This document shows, in pieces, positions 1 to 19,813 of a DNA stretch of 38,149 nt. Positions within the stretch are counted from its first letter, which is position 1. Each line of letters begins with the position of its first letter. Origin of the DNA: Mesotaenium endlicherianum (Eukaryota; Streptophyta; Zygnematophyceae; Zygnematales; Mesotaeniaceae); contig WELA01010110.1 of assembly GCA_009602735.1 (NCBI GenBank), positions 585,960 to 624,108 of the forward strand, in the 5' to 3' direction. Under the pieces are notes generated by a model. The model searched no databases, was not told the DNA's origin, and saw only the letters and a program-made list of their open reading frames with translations. A program made the position numbers and the translations under genes.

Positions 1-22
1 GGGGGGGGTGTGGTGTGCGCAG

Positions 23-1492
23 GTTGCAGCTGATGGTGTACAAGCTGCTGCTGGACACCATGGTTGGGAGCGGCTTCCCCCTTGACTCCTTCTGCACCCA
101 TTTTGCTCTCAGGCTGGAGCACCGCGTCTCGGACGAAGTGTGCGCGTATGCCGCTTCGACAGGTGTCCTGCCCCTGGTGCGTACCGTCACGGTCCCACAG
201 GATGTGGACACACGCACGAGCTGGCAACTGGACGTCCCTGTGCACCTCATGCATGGCGAGCGTGCGTGATGTGCTCCTTCCTCGTCCATTTCCCGGCCTG
301 CATGGGCGGTGTCTCCTGTCGCACGTCGGAGACTGGAGGAGCTTGTCATCCCGCCGAATCGAAGCAGGCTTGGGAGGTGGAACGTGCTTTGTCGGCACTT
401 CTCTTCATTACTCCCGCTCATCTGTCCCGCTTTGCCTGTCGGCCGGTCGGCCTGTCGGTCTGCCTGTTCAACTGTCTGTGTGTATGGCTGTCTGTCTGTC
501 TGTCTGGCTGCCTGTCAGGCTGCCTGTCTGTCCCACTGTCCCACTGTCTGTCTCTCTTTGACTGAGTATCTGTCTGTCTGTCTGTTTGTCTGTCTCTTCC
601 CAGAGCAGGTTGAGACGCTCGCCGATGCGGCGGTGGCCCTAATCAGCGAGTGCGCGCTGCACCAGCAGTCTCATGGTTCTCTTCTCCTCAGGTAACACAT
701 CTGCACTTATTTTGAAGCCCTCAACAGATAGACAAGAGAATGGCTTGCTGCAGAACCTCGAGAGTTGCGGTGTGCCAGGGTTGGCACCCAGGGAGAGCTT
801 GTGACTGCTCATGAGTTCATATGGGTTGAGTCCAGAAGGAGGAGCATTGGAAAGGCTCGATCGTTGGCAGGTGAACGAACGCAGAACCATTGTCAGTCAG
901 CATCCAGGTGTACCAGCGTCACCCTGTGTCGAGTCTGCAGAAGTTATCCAGGAGCTAAGGTGGAGGTTGGGTACTGTGCAGGTATGAGTGGCAGGCGGAT
1001 CGCTCCCTGCTGGGCCAGGACGAGTTTCCGCACGAGCCCGAGTGGGCGGCGGAGCGCCTGCAGTGGCACCTGGGCTACTGGCAGGGGCTGCGGGCGGCGG
1101 AGCACGTGCCGGAGGATGAGCTCTGGAAGTGCCGGTTTTGCAGCTTTGCCGCCAGCTGCAGCACTGGCAGTGCCGTGCAGCTCCACCACCAGCAGCAGCA
1201 GCAGCAGCGGCGGCGGGAGGGGTCCCAAGGGAGGAAGCAGGCAGAGGGTGCAGAGCAGGGGGGGGGGAGTGAGAGCGCGAACTCCAATGGTAGTGGCAGG
1301 GGCCAGGGCAAGGGCAAGGGGGTTGAAGGTAATGCGGCTGCGGATAGTGGTAACAAGCGGCAAGGTGCACCGCAGCGAAGGGCGTTCTGGGCCAAGAGGG
1401 CCCAGGTGGCTGCTAGTGATGGGAGGGGTGCAGATAAGTTGGAGGGAAAGAAGGATGGCTCACAACCAACTCTAGACAAGTGGTTCAAATAG
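23..1492 (+). CDS. EXO5: Exonuclease V (EXO5/DEM1-like), 3' part, three exons
   Basis: Joined exons 23-176, 609-691 and 982-1492, all with GT-AG borders and matching phases; the 5' end lies outside the window. The family is a PD-(D/E)XK single-strand DNA exonuclease with an Fe-S cluster, acting in DNA repair in nucleus or organelles. The first exon shows the family's QLMVYKLLLD stretch. The last exon contains YEWQADRSLLG and then WKCRFCSFAASC, a C-x2-C-x5-C group matching the last three Fe-S cysteines; the fourth lies upstream, out of view. After these cysteines comes a low-complexity tail of roughly 110 residues with a glutamine run from a CAG repeat (about 1191-1209), ending SQPTLDKWFK, which resembles a PCNA-binding motif. 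Stop TAG at 1490-1492. The family call is firm; the exon 1/2 junction (CTG|GTGCGT to GAGCAG|GTT) is the least certain part. Confidence 0.85.
480..600. repeat. CTGT/CTGC microsatellite in EXO5 intron
   Basis: Degenerate tetranucleotide array of CTGT with CTGC and CTGG variants, inside the intron between the first two visible EXO5 exons. It creates long cysteine/leucine/serine-rich reading frames that are not genes. Confidence 0.9.
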
Positions 1493-1528
1493 TTCAGCAA
1501 TCAAAGAGCACTAGGCAAGTGGTTCAAA
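1472..1528 (+). repeat. 39-bp-period imperfect duplication across the EXO5 stop codon
   Basis: CTAGACAAGTGGTTCAAA at 1472-1489, which encodes the last residues of EXO5, recurs as CTAGGCAAGTGGTTCAAA at 1511-1528 in the 3' untranslated region with a single mismatch. Confidence 0.75.
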
Positions 1529-3628
1529 AAATTGATCGGTCGGTCAAAACGGCACGGAGATACCAGTCATGATAGATGCATGTGTGTCTGCTGCATCTGA
1601 TTGGGTTTTGCCCCTTATTCTGGCTACTGCTGAAGCCCCCCTGCCGAGCTGATGTAGATGTGAGAAGGCTGCCTCAACATTTTTTTAAAAAACTTTTTTC
1701 TTCACTATGCCCACAAGTACTTCACTGGTGCCATGCGGTCCGAAGTGACCTGCATGACCTGCATCAAATGGACATGAATAATCTGTTTCACGTGCACTGC
1801 TGGCACAGTGAGCTCGTCTATAGATGGACTTTGAAAAGTAATCAATCGGATTGCGTCTCCATGTAAGTAAAAACTTTTGAGTTCATCATATGCAGCGGTG
1901 GGTGAACATCTTCGACCTGCTTTTGAGGTTCCGGCCATGGTCTCTTTAACCTCGAAGATTGGTCCTGCAGTAGCCCACTTCCCGCCGCTGCTTCGCCCTG
2001 CATCCCCCCCAATCCCCCTTGGTATCTGTTAGCTTCTGGTATCTGGGCACGACTGACCTCATGTAGACCCTTTTGGATTGACCCGTTGACCGTCGCAGGC
2101 ACCCGCAGAATTGCGCAGAACCAAATTCCTGCACATTCCAATTCGGCTGACGAGCGAGCGACGCACATTGTGACGCATTGGACTGCATTGGACTCCTAAA
2201 GACAGCTTAAAAACTTGCTAAAGCCAGCTAGATCTAGCTAAAAGAATCACAAAATAAATACTTCACTGCTGGCGCCAGAGTCAAGTTACCCACCAAGCGA
2301 CAGCGTGACCTTGCAAGCTGATGCAAGGCTCCAGAGCAGGCCCCAGGATTCGAGATAAATTTTATGTTATTTGCTTCTTTGGATGTTTTAAAATCCTGAA
2401 AAATCTTAGATTATGTCAAAAGAAATCCTGGTCATTAGGAGCCGATGTCGCGTAAAATCCTTGCCTCATCGATTTTCAGCGCAGTGTTCAATTCCGACGC
2501 AGTGCGGTATACGCATGCGGACAATTGAGTTTTGGCGCAACAACCTCGACAAATGCGCCAATAGTTGTGTTAAAATGACAATTATCACATCATATATGGT
2601 CGAAATGTCACAGAGATGGCCATGGGATTGATTCTTGGTACAATGTCGTTAGACCTGTTGAAATAAGTTACCAGACTCACCACAATTCGTCAATATTGAA
2701 TTTCTTCACACAAACGCAAGAATTATTGAAAAAATCCTACCAAATTTTGTCGGATGTTCTCGAAACCCTGACCGTCGCCCAGAGCAGGCCAGAGGATGTT
2801 TCCAAAATTTCCCGAAATCCGCGACTTTTGTCGAATCCTGGGGCCTGCTCCAGAGTGCTCCAGAGTCCAGCCCACCAGCGCCATTGCAAGCTATTCCAAG
2901 CGACCTGAGATGCCTCGAGATGCCTCCAAAGAACGGAGCAGCTTGGAGCAGAAAGGGGCCTGAAAAGGAACATCCTCGAGCCCACTATGGGCCTACTTTG
3001 GCACAGTGCGGCGCCCTGCGGTCGCCGGACATCATCTGCAGGCGGAGGAGGCAGGAACCTGGCATGTGACTGGTAGGGACAGGGTAGAGGCCAGTGGGGA
3101 CCATGGCAGCACAGCATGACGTGGATTACGTGTCCACGTGACATCCTATAGTTGGCATGGAGAAAGTGCTGCAGAGTGCCCTGCAGTGCCCTGCAGTGCA
3201 CTGCAGAGTGCTGTGTACTTGTATGACGTATTGCTTTTCACTGCTGGATGATCTGGACCAGTTGGGACGACTGTGGACCACTTTGACAATGTTTGACAAG
3301 CAGGTATAGGAACTTTGACACTGCCCGACACGGTGGATCAGCTTGGATCAGCTTGCAGGACATATAGCGTAAGGTGTAAAGCTGGGTGGAAGTGGAAGTT
3401 GAATGCGATGCAGGTCAGGTGGCTGTCTGAATTGGTCTGAATGGTATTGTTTGGCAGTCGTCTATACTTGGTATTATCCACCCTCTTTTCAGCACGTTAC
3501 GCCCATCTTAAGTTTTTCAGGACTCAGGTAGCTTTTTTCACAGTTGGTTTAGGCTGTTAACCTTATTGTGGGCAGAGCAGGTTACAGGAATTTCATCCTA
3601 TTATTAAGTTGCCTCATACGGAACGAAG
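1493..3628. other. EXO5-ACX3 intergenic region
   Basis: No convincing coding sequence is seen in either strand. It holds the EXO5 3' flank (a TGTAA motif occurs near 1862), the inverted-repeat element at 2334-2850, overlapping CTGCAG-rich repeats near 3168-3212, a direct repeat of GGATCAGCTT near 3335-3355, and presumably the ACX3 promoter. Two ACGTG cores lie near 3127-3141. No clear TATA box was recognised. Confidence 0.5.
2334..2850. mobile_element. MITE-like segment with 20-bp inverted repeats
   Basis: GAGCAGGCCCCAGGATTCGA at 2334-2353 and its exact reverse complement at 2831-2850 enclose 517 bp. A shorter copy of the same core, CAGAGCAGGCC, lies inside near 2780 in direct orientation. 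No transposase and no clear target-site duplication flank it, so it may be a non-autonomous DNA transposon or a fragment of a larger inverted repeat. Confidence 0.5.
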
Positions 3629-12482
<8,854 letters not shown>

Positions 12483-13233
12483 GAAGCTTGCATCGGTGTG
12501 CTTCTCTCTTTTTGCCGTTTCAAAATGACCTATTGCATTTGGGCCGTCGTGAGGTAATTTTTGCTACTTGCGGTGCTTATGGTGGGCGGCAAAAGTAAAT
12601 ATGCAAATTACTATTTCAAGTTAGAGGTGAACTGGCTGTAGTATAGCCCATGAGGTGTTTATATATGATAACGGTAGCATAGGAATAAGGATTTGTATTT
12701 TGGTACTCGTGTTGCACATTGTTACATGTTTAAAGGGTGTTCCTTTTGAGGAAACTCATCGCTATCCTTTCGTTTCCTCATCAAAAGTGCTAGTATGTGC
12801 AATGTGTCATATTGCACAGAAGGAACAAGAAATGTGAACATCTTATGTTTGACGATTTGTGTTCAAATTGCTTGATTTCGAAAAGAGGTGAATATAGAAA
12901 GAATAGTAGGAGTACTAAGATGCTATAATGCGCGTCATCGCGTCGTGTCTTCGTGTTTAATTTGAATATTTGTGACAAATTGAGGTTTGACAAATGTTCT
13001 TAATTTATGAATTTCACACGTGTTTAGTTATCATTGACAAACAAAACCCTTGTAAAGGCTTCTCGTTGCAAAGAAGCCTTCACTGCAGGAAGGTAGCTGC
13101 TACATATACGCGCATAGACATTGCATGCCGAGACATAGTAACATAATCTATGTTGGGCATACATAATCGTTTGATTGAATTTCATAGATCTGCTACCAAT
13201 AGAGACGCAAACGTGTTCGTATAGTTGCGAGCG
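12483..13233. other. ACX3 3' flank, AT-rich, no gene seen
   Basis: Composition falls sharply to AT-rich directly after the ACX3 stop codon. No coding frame with recognisable content was found. A TGTAA motif, the usual green-algal poly(A) signal, occurs only far downstream near 13049, so the poly(A) site was not placed. Confidence 0.5.
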
Positions 13234-14178
13234 ATGACGGAGAGAGGAGAGGGGAGGCAAGGAGGCCCGGGCGGGCTACAAAACGATGGCGAGTAGCTTA
13301 ACGGAGTGCAGCGTCACTCAGCCAATAGACAGAGCGTAGCGAGCCAACTAACTGCTGACGAGCCCGCTAGGTTACATGCGGAATTTCTTAGTGAGTATGA
13401 GAATGAACAGGCCGAGCTGAGCAAGGCTGACGCGGCTGCACAGTAAGCTGCACAGTAAGCTGCACAGTAAGCTGCTGCACTTCAAATGGCCAAGTTGCAA
13501 GAAGTCGTGAGCAAACTAGCGCAAACCAAGGTAGCGAGAGCTCACGAGGGCGAGGGAGCAGGGGCGAACATACTGCAGTAGCTCAAGAGGCTTAAGAGAA
13601 AGAGCGATGTTGCAGGTGTGGGCAAACTGTTAGAGGGGAACCGCGCCCAAATGAAGGTGATGAACGACCTCGCGGAGTTGTGCCACAACGCTCAAGATGC
13701 ATTGGACAAGGAAGACATACAAGCGGCCCAAAGCGCGCTCATTGAAGGTTTGTCCTTCATAACTTTTTGACAAAATAATCATCTCCGCGGATTTGCTTGC
13801 TGGCATGTGATTAATGAGGTAGTCAAGTCTATGCAAACTAAGGATGAGAGCGAGGATTGGGAGAATCAGGTCCAAAGGCAAGTGGCTAAGAGTAAGAAGG
13901 ACAAAGAGTAGGAGCGGGAGGTTGATTTTAGTAGCCACAAACCACCGGCCAGCCCGTATGTTTTTAAGGCTGACCCCCGCGCTCCTAGGACGTTTAGAAA
14001 TGAGTTGAGTTGTTGGAACTGCCACATGGTAGGTCACACAACTCGTTTGTGCCCTTCGGGGGCACCTAATTGCCCAGACCCCCACCAGAGGCGGTCCTTG
14101 CTAGCACCTGCCCAAGTAGCAAATTTTCAGGGGCCGTATGGGCCACCTCAAGGGCCCTATGGCCAGCCCCAGCGCTAA
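13234..14178 (+). pseudogene. Gag-like retroelement protein with CCHC zinc knuckle, seven in-frame stops
   Basis: One reading frame starting at ATG 13234 can be followed for 945 nt to TAA 14176-14178 with no frameshift, but contains stops at 13294 (TAG), 13444, 13456 and 13468 (TAA), 13579 (TAG), 13768 (TGA) and 13909 (TAG). The product is rich in Ala, Gln, Lys and Glu, has helical stretches (LQMAKLQEVVSKLAQ, VMNDLAELCHNAQDALD), a segment ending KDESEDWENQVQRQVAKSKK, and CWNCHMVGHTTRLC at 14011-14052, a C-x2-C-x4-H-x4-C zinc knuckle of the nucleic-acid-binding type found in retroelement Gag. The helix and SED pattern recall Gag of DIRS/Ngaro tyrosine-recombinase retrotransposons, but this is a weak family call. 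No reverse transcriptase was found beside it. Most stops could be C-to-T changes of Gln or Arg codons. Confidence 0.55.
13435..13470 (+). repeat. 12-bp tandem repeat, three copies, each containing an in-frame TAA
   Basis: GCTGCACAGTAA repeated three times without mismatch within the gag-like pseudogene. Confidence 0.95.
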
Positions 14179-17100
14179 GTAGCAGGTTGTTTGAGTTATT
14201 TTAGTTGGAGGCCTTGGCCTATATGGACATTTCTAAATTTGTTGTCATTATCTGGTGGTAAATTGTTGCTGATTTTGGTTGGCCACCTATGCCCCCTAGA
14301 ATTTTCTAGAACTATGTTTATTAATTTGTTGGAAAATTGGTTGCTATTTTTTTTTATTGGCCACCTAGGCCCCCTGGACAGTTCGTTGCCCGTGCTTACG
14401 TTGTGTGAGCATAATAATGTGGATGTAGGTTGTTCTATCAGGCCTAAGCCTCTGTAATTTTATTATTATGTATTTATTAATTTTTAGTGCTTGGTTGCTT
14501 GTTGTTGACTTGGTCCTTGTTGTTGCATTCATGAAAGCTTCGTACCTATTGTTTATTGTGGCCTTATGTTTTTGGTTCCATTATGCTTGTTTGCTTGGTA
14601 GCATGTTAGTATGAGGAGGCTGCATGTCCCTCACATTGAGGAATGTACGCCACACATACGGATGTGCATTTAGGTGAAAGAAAGTATCTACAGGCCACGT
14701 AGGCGCTTGCAAGCTGGGCGCGGATGGGGGACCGCTCTCATTGAGCATTGGCTTTGTTGCTGGTCTTTTTGATGTGTTGCCCCTCGCGAATTGGCATTTG
14801 TACGCAATTGCTGTAGGCAAGATGAGCGATGGCAGGGGGCTTACCTAAGGTCAAACTCATGCGCATTGGTGCGAGTATGCATGTAAGGTTACTGCAGGCC
14901 ACCTAGGCACTGGCAGTGGGGGCACGAGTGGGGTCAATCCTATGGATTTGGATTGTTGCGTGCTGAGTTGCTGCAATGAGATGTCGCAAGGGTGCACGCA
15001 TGTGCCATTTCAGCTTGTTGCCGGTGCACGTACAGCATACTGATATGCTGCGATTGCGGAGCTTGAGACTGGAGGATTGTCAATCTTGACAAGTGAGGTG
15101 CAGTGTGGCCAAGGCCAACATTGGTTATGCTATATCGAGAGTTGGGTCGTAGGTACAAAAACACACAACAACGCATACAATCCCAATCGCGAAGAGGTTG
15201 GCCATAGCATTAATCCTCTCTTTCGTTAGACAAAAAGTGACCGGCCGTGGCCAATCATGGCGAAGCCTCGATACCGTGGCCGCCAGTAGGATGTTATCAA
15301 TAAGTTTGTGGGTATGGGTGCTCTTACTTAGAGGGTGCTTTTTGCACAAAAAGGGAGAGGGATTGCGGAGGGGGCTTGACATGGGCAGCCATTATTGGCC
15401 GCCATGGCTTTGGGGGTATGTAAGAGGAGTAGGAGTTGGGTTGGGCTTGGAGGAGCGAGGAGAGGGTGATATGGGGTGCACGGGTGGCATCAAACCGGCT
15501 CAGCAAGTTGTGTCCTCCCTCGACTCTGTTGCTATAAGGCAAGGCATCTTTTTGCCCCGCCTTGGTTTTGTGATACTTAATTCATTTTTACGCCGACGGG
15601 CGTCGTCAATTAGTCTTACGATTTTAGTTTGTTGTCATCATTTGGGGCATTTTGTGTGGTGAAATTTGCGGCTTTCTAGAACTCAATTCATTCAAAAGGG
15701 CACCAATGGAGTACTAGATGTTACAAGTCACAAGCACCACTCTTAACTAATTAGATAGTAAGTTCTTGCTATCATGAACAATCAATTATTTTGCAAAGTC
15801 TTCTGAATGATTTGTCACTGCACGCTTAAGTGTAAGTTCAATCAGCTCAGTGTCTCGTGAGTTAGTACGCTTTTACTAGGACACCTTTGCCCCTTTGAAG
15901 AGTTGTGGTTATTAATGGGAATAGTGTTATAATACACTTGATGACACGCTTGCGATATCTTAACAAGTAGAAATCACAAGAAGGGATCCCCAGTTATACA
16001 TACCTAAAGTGTTGGAGTGAAGGCCAGAGGAATGAGTCGCTTGTAATTTAAAACATTGGCAAATATGATTCAAGCAAACAAAAATAGAGAATAGAGACGG
16101 TTCAATAATGAATAATTGGTCATAGATAGTACAAAATTTGCAAAAGATTTAATGCAAGTAAACATACTCTATTACACTTTTACCTACTTATTGTAATCCA
16201 AATGGATTTGGATGTTCAAAGAGGAATATATGTATTCACATATGCGTTTTGCAAAATCAACACGAAATATGTACAATCTTATGCTTCTCAAGAAAATATG
16301 TCTGGCACATGTAGTGCTAGTTATGATAAGGACTAGCTGTCAAATATTGCGTGCGAGGACAATTCACACAAATATAGATTCAATATGCTCTTCTTTCCAA
16401 GACAAGCAGATTCGTGGAGTAAACTACCGAAATACATGTCGTAAATCCATTTGTATTTTGCCCTCTATCTATTTTTATGGATTTTATTTAAAGCTTTGAA
16501 AGACCTTGTTTCATTCATAATTGCATTTTTTGAAGCTTCCTTGTTTCTGATACACTAAATGTACACGCTGACGTGATACTTTTACTCACATAATTACAAA
16601 TGTCGAAGCACCTTATTTCTTAAAGGACCTATTCAAGCTTGTCTCATTATTGGCTGGTTTACACCTTCATTGTAACTTTGAAAAATAGTATTGGGGTAAA
16701 TAAATAGTAAGTCAAGTTCAAAAAGAAGAAGAAGAAACTTGTACTCCGTGCATCGGCTTGAATTTGAAAGTTCATAAGCTTTTGGATAATACATAAGGCA
16801 TGTTAAGCAAGTTTTTGTGTCTATTACATTTACACGTTATATCTAACAACTTTTCACTATCGTGACTACAACTTCATGTGCCGCGTGTAGATTTGTAATG
16901 ACCAAAAATGTATACGTACTTCGCAACAAATTTCATGTATGAATCCGTAGTATTTGTTGATCAAATCAAATTGAGGAAATTACCATCAAGACAAAAAAAC
17001 TTTGCTTTTTCCAAAACTACGTACATCTCATCGATACCTAGTCATGGTAGGGATTAAAAATTAATAGCCACATATGACGTGCAAACTTTAGTCATGCAAT

Positions 17101-17340
17101 ATTGACGTTGACATGCCAATGTTTTGATACTTCAATGGACATTTGAAGACCAGCGGGTGCGAAAACTTAACGATCAAGATTAATCCACAAAACATTGAAT
17201 TTCTTGGTTTGATTATTTACTTGAGTGTCTACAACTAAGTGCTAACCTGCATATGGATGAGGGCAATTATTTGAGCAATTTCTGTTCACGATAATTGTAA
17301 ATTTATAATGGAAAAGTCAAGAGTGTCGCGACCATTATCC
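14179..17340. other. 3.2-kb AT-rich stretch without a recognisable gene
   Basis: The first 800 bases may be the 3' part of the retroelement that carried the gag-like frame; the motif GGCCACCTAGGC and near variants recur at about 14282, 14359, 14693 and 14899. Frames of 80-154 codons here (such as 15198-15662) show no motif, domain or composition suggesting a protein. From about 15,660 to 17,330 the DNA is strongly AT-rich and nothing was recognised. Confidence 0.5.
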
Positions 17341-17358
17341 ATTTGACGGCGCCGCACG

Positions 17359-17622
17359 CGTAACGCAAGTTACGGCCGTCCAGGTACGATAGTCAACGTT
17401 GACCCAGGACCATTGATTAACCACCGACAGGTCAATCTTGGCACAGGACACGTGCAGATTGAAAGACAAATTGACCCCGACCCTCACGGGTGAGCAGGGG
17501 TTGACGACCCAGTCAGCCGAACAGCTGACTAAGCCAAGACCGCAAGATTGTACAGCTCAGTTGAGAAGCTGTCACGGTCAAGTGACCATGTGAAGACGTC
17601 CAGTCAGCTGCAAAGCTGACTG
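17359..17622. other. Cluster of perfect hairpins and a palindrome
   Basis: CGTAAC-GCAA-GTTACG (17359-17374), the palindrome GTCAACGTTGAC (17392-17403), GGTCAAT paired with ATTGACC (17430-17476), AGTCAGC-CGAACA-GCTGACT (17511-17530), CAGCT paired with AGCTG (17553-17571), and a 9-bp stem with a GCAA loop at 17601-17622. GC content also rises here relative to the left flank, suggesting the border of another element. It lies about 600 bp upstream of the diverged ORF3 on the same strand; a role as structured leader is inference. Confidence 0.5.
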
Positions 17623-18202
17623 TGCTGCAGATATGCAGGCATCACAAGGAGTCCAAGCGCAAACTGGACGGCGCTCTCGATCGCAGGACTCGGGCCAAGG
17701 CTGCCACGACTTAAGCAGCCAGCCAAAGGGCGTGGGTCGCTAACGTCACGCAGCCTTGCATGCTAATTGAAAGGCTAAAGACAGTCAAGCAAAAAGCTCG
17801 AGGTTGCATGCATGTCTCGGTGAAAGAAGAGGCAGCGTGGAAACTCCCAAGGGAGAGAATCCAACATGCGTGGTGCCTGGATAAGGCACGAGTGCTGCAC
17901 GCACACGCCTTATTCTTGCCACACACATTTGCCAGTGAAGCAAAAGGAGCGCAAGAGAGAGAGAGAAGGGGAGAAGAGAAGGGCGGGAAGAAGAAGTTCC
18001 CAAAGCCACAGGAGAACCAAGGAGGCATGCTCCAGCCGACGCTTAAAGATTTTCCTCTTTGTGTATCATAGAAAAATTAGGAGTAAGGAGTTTCCAAGGG
18101 GAATCTTTGATAGCCAGAAGCGAGAGCTTACAGAATAGGATTTGCTAGGAGTTCTAGCACAAAAGTCAGATCAAACACCACAAGCGTGCGAGAACGCATA
18201 TA
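17623..18202. other. Leader region before the diverged ORF3, no gene seen
   Basis: Contains a purine-rich stretch (17940-18000). A 103-codon frame at 17760-18071 has no recognisable motif and no similarity noticed to the N-terminal coiled coil of the other ORF3 copies. Confidence 0.4.
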
Positions 18203-19642
18203 ATGATGAGTGCTATGTTAGTTTCTAAGTTCTCAGGTGTCTCAATTGTTGCATTGCTGCACTCTGAGCCCGGTTTGGACCGAAACGCCAAAAAAGTGCT
18301 GGGCAAGGGCTTTGATCTACTGGAGGAGGCCTTTAAGTATTCCCAAAGAAGTCGCAGTGAGGCACAGCAAGACATTCTACAGAGGGAAGGGGAGACATCT
18401 GAAAACTTTAAGTATATAGAGGTCACCACAGGACTCCTCTACCACGATTATGTCAGGATGGTAGGATATACGATCAGAGAGGCCAAGGCAATGGCCCAGG
18501 TGAATCAAGCAGGAGCTGTATTGATTCCGGGTATCTGGGGGAAAGATAGGGTCATCAGGATGATCCCCATGGACGCGGACAGCTTTAAGAACTCTACATT
18601 CCATAACAGATTCAAGGCCATGTATAATGAGGTGGAGAGAAGGAGCTGGGAATTTCTGGCGAGGAAAACCAGTCAGCTGGACTTTGCAGGGCACTGGTAC
18701 CCTTGTACTCTGAAAAGGACAAATCCTGCCTTCTTCTAGAAGCCCACCGATTGGCGGTGGATAACCATCAACATGAGGGACCAGCAAAATGACAAGGCAA
18801 GAGAGGAAGACTTCCTAACAGACCTACAGGAGAACATAGTGTTGCCTCCTCATATTGCAGCTTGGGACCCAAGACTGGATGGAGTAGAAGTCTGCATGAG
18901 CCAAGAAATGCAGGAGGACAGGAGCAGGGCCCGAGAGTCATTCTCTAAAGGGAAGCACGCTTATGCCAAATAGGCAAGCAAGCAGGGAGAAAAGGACCTG
19001 TATGCGGTCCGGACTCAACAGCCCCCACCAGCACCCAAAAGGGGAAGGTCAGTAGGATATTCTTTTTCTCGGGAAGAGCTGGAGCAGCTAACAGGACAAA
19101 CCCCGGCAGTCTCAGAGGAACCAGGGGAAGGAGAGGAGGAGGGGTCAGAGGAAGAAGAAGAGGAAGGCGAGGAGGAGGACACTAGCCCCGCTGTGATCCT
19201 GACACCTGCCACATCCTCCGTAAGGGAGAAGACTGGGTTGACCCTGCATCAGCTCGATGAAGAGGAAGATATCACTTGGCTGGGAACCGCCAGAGAACAG
19301 AGCCCATCTGCAGGCACGGAGACCCAGTCAGATAGGGCAAACAGGAGGGCTGTTAGAGAAATAGCCAAAGGCCTGCCAGCATCTCCCTTGCAGAGAGGGC
19401 ATGTGCCCTTGGCTCATGTCATGCAACATCCTTCTGGGATGCCGGTATATGTACCTGTCAGTTTGAGGGCAGCCCAGGAGAAGGCTGCCTCCCTTCAGTT
19501 TCAGACAGTGCAGGAGGAAACAGCTCTGTTACTGCGTTCTCCGCGACGTCCCAACGCGGATCCCCCAGGCTTCAGGAGACCCCAAGACAGGAGGAGGTCT
19601 GGCTCCACTGACCATAGGGCCCCAGGGACATCGCCCTCCTAA
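18203..19642 (+). pseudogene. Diverged copy of the retrotransposon third ORF (ORF3), two nonsense mutations
   Basis: A single frame from ATG 18203 to TAA 19640-19642 (480 codons), broken only by TAG at 18737 and TAG at 18971; the equivalent codons in the minus-strand copy encode Gln and Trp. It aligns with the minus-strand ORF3 across a shared unknown domain (LLYHDYVRMVGYT against VLYEDYAKMVGYT; then RVIRMIPMDADSF against RLIRMVSMRPDSF), followed by ERRSWEFLAR, PTDWRW, LPPHIAAWDPRLDG, SKGKHAYAK, an acidic stretch of Glu/Asp, PLQRGHVPLAHVMQHPSGMP and a basic Ser/Arg/Pro tail. The N-terminal coiled coil of the other copies is replaced by unrelated residues. A polypurine tract and an LTR follow, as in the other copies. 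Function unknown. Confidence 0.7.
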
Positions 19643-19800
19643 TGGCAGTAGGCTGAGGGCGGAACGGACAACACGATGTTACTAGAGATCCGCACCGTTA
19701 GGTATTTGTGTTGAAGCAAAATGTGGTGGGAGGCAGATCAGTACTTTCAGCTAGAGGAACCATGTACCCAGTGTTAGTGTTGTCGAGGTGACAACGTGTT

Positions 19801-19813
19801 AAGTGGGAGGGAT
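19801..19813 (+). other. Polypurine tract before LTR A
   Basis: AAGTGGGAGGGAT directly abuts the TGTAATGAATC start of the LTR; this is the expected plus-strand primer site of an LTR retrotransposon. Confidence 0.75.

Noticed and set aside
480..600. CRISPR-like array
   Set aside because: The repeats are simple microsatellites without unique spacers, and the window is eukaryotic.
140..695. Cysteine/leucine-rich frames across the first 700 bases
   Set aside because: They translate CTGT-type repeats in an EXO5 intron; only the segments matching EXO5 exons were kept.
15198..15662. A 154-codon frame
   Set aside because: No motif, domain, or recognisable composition; consistent with chance.
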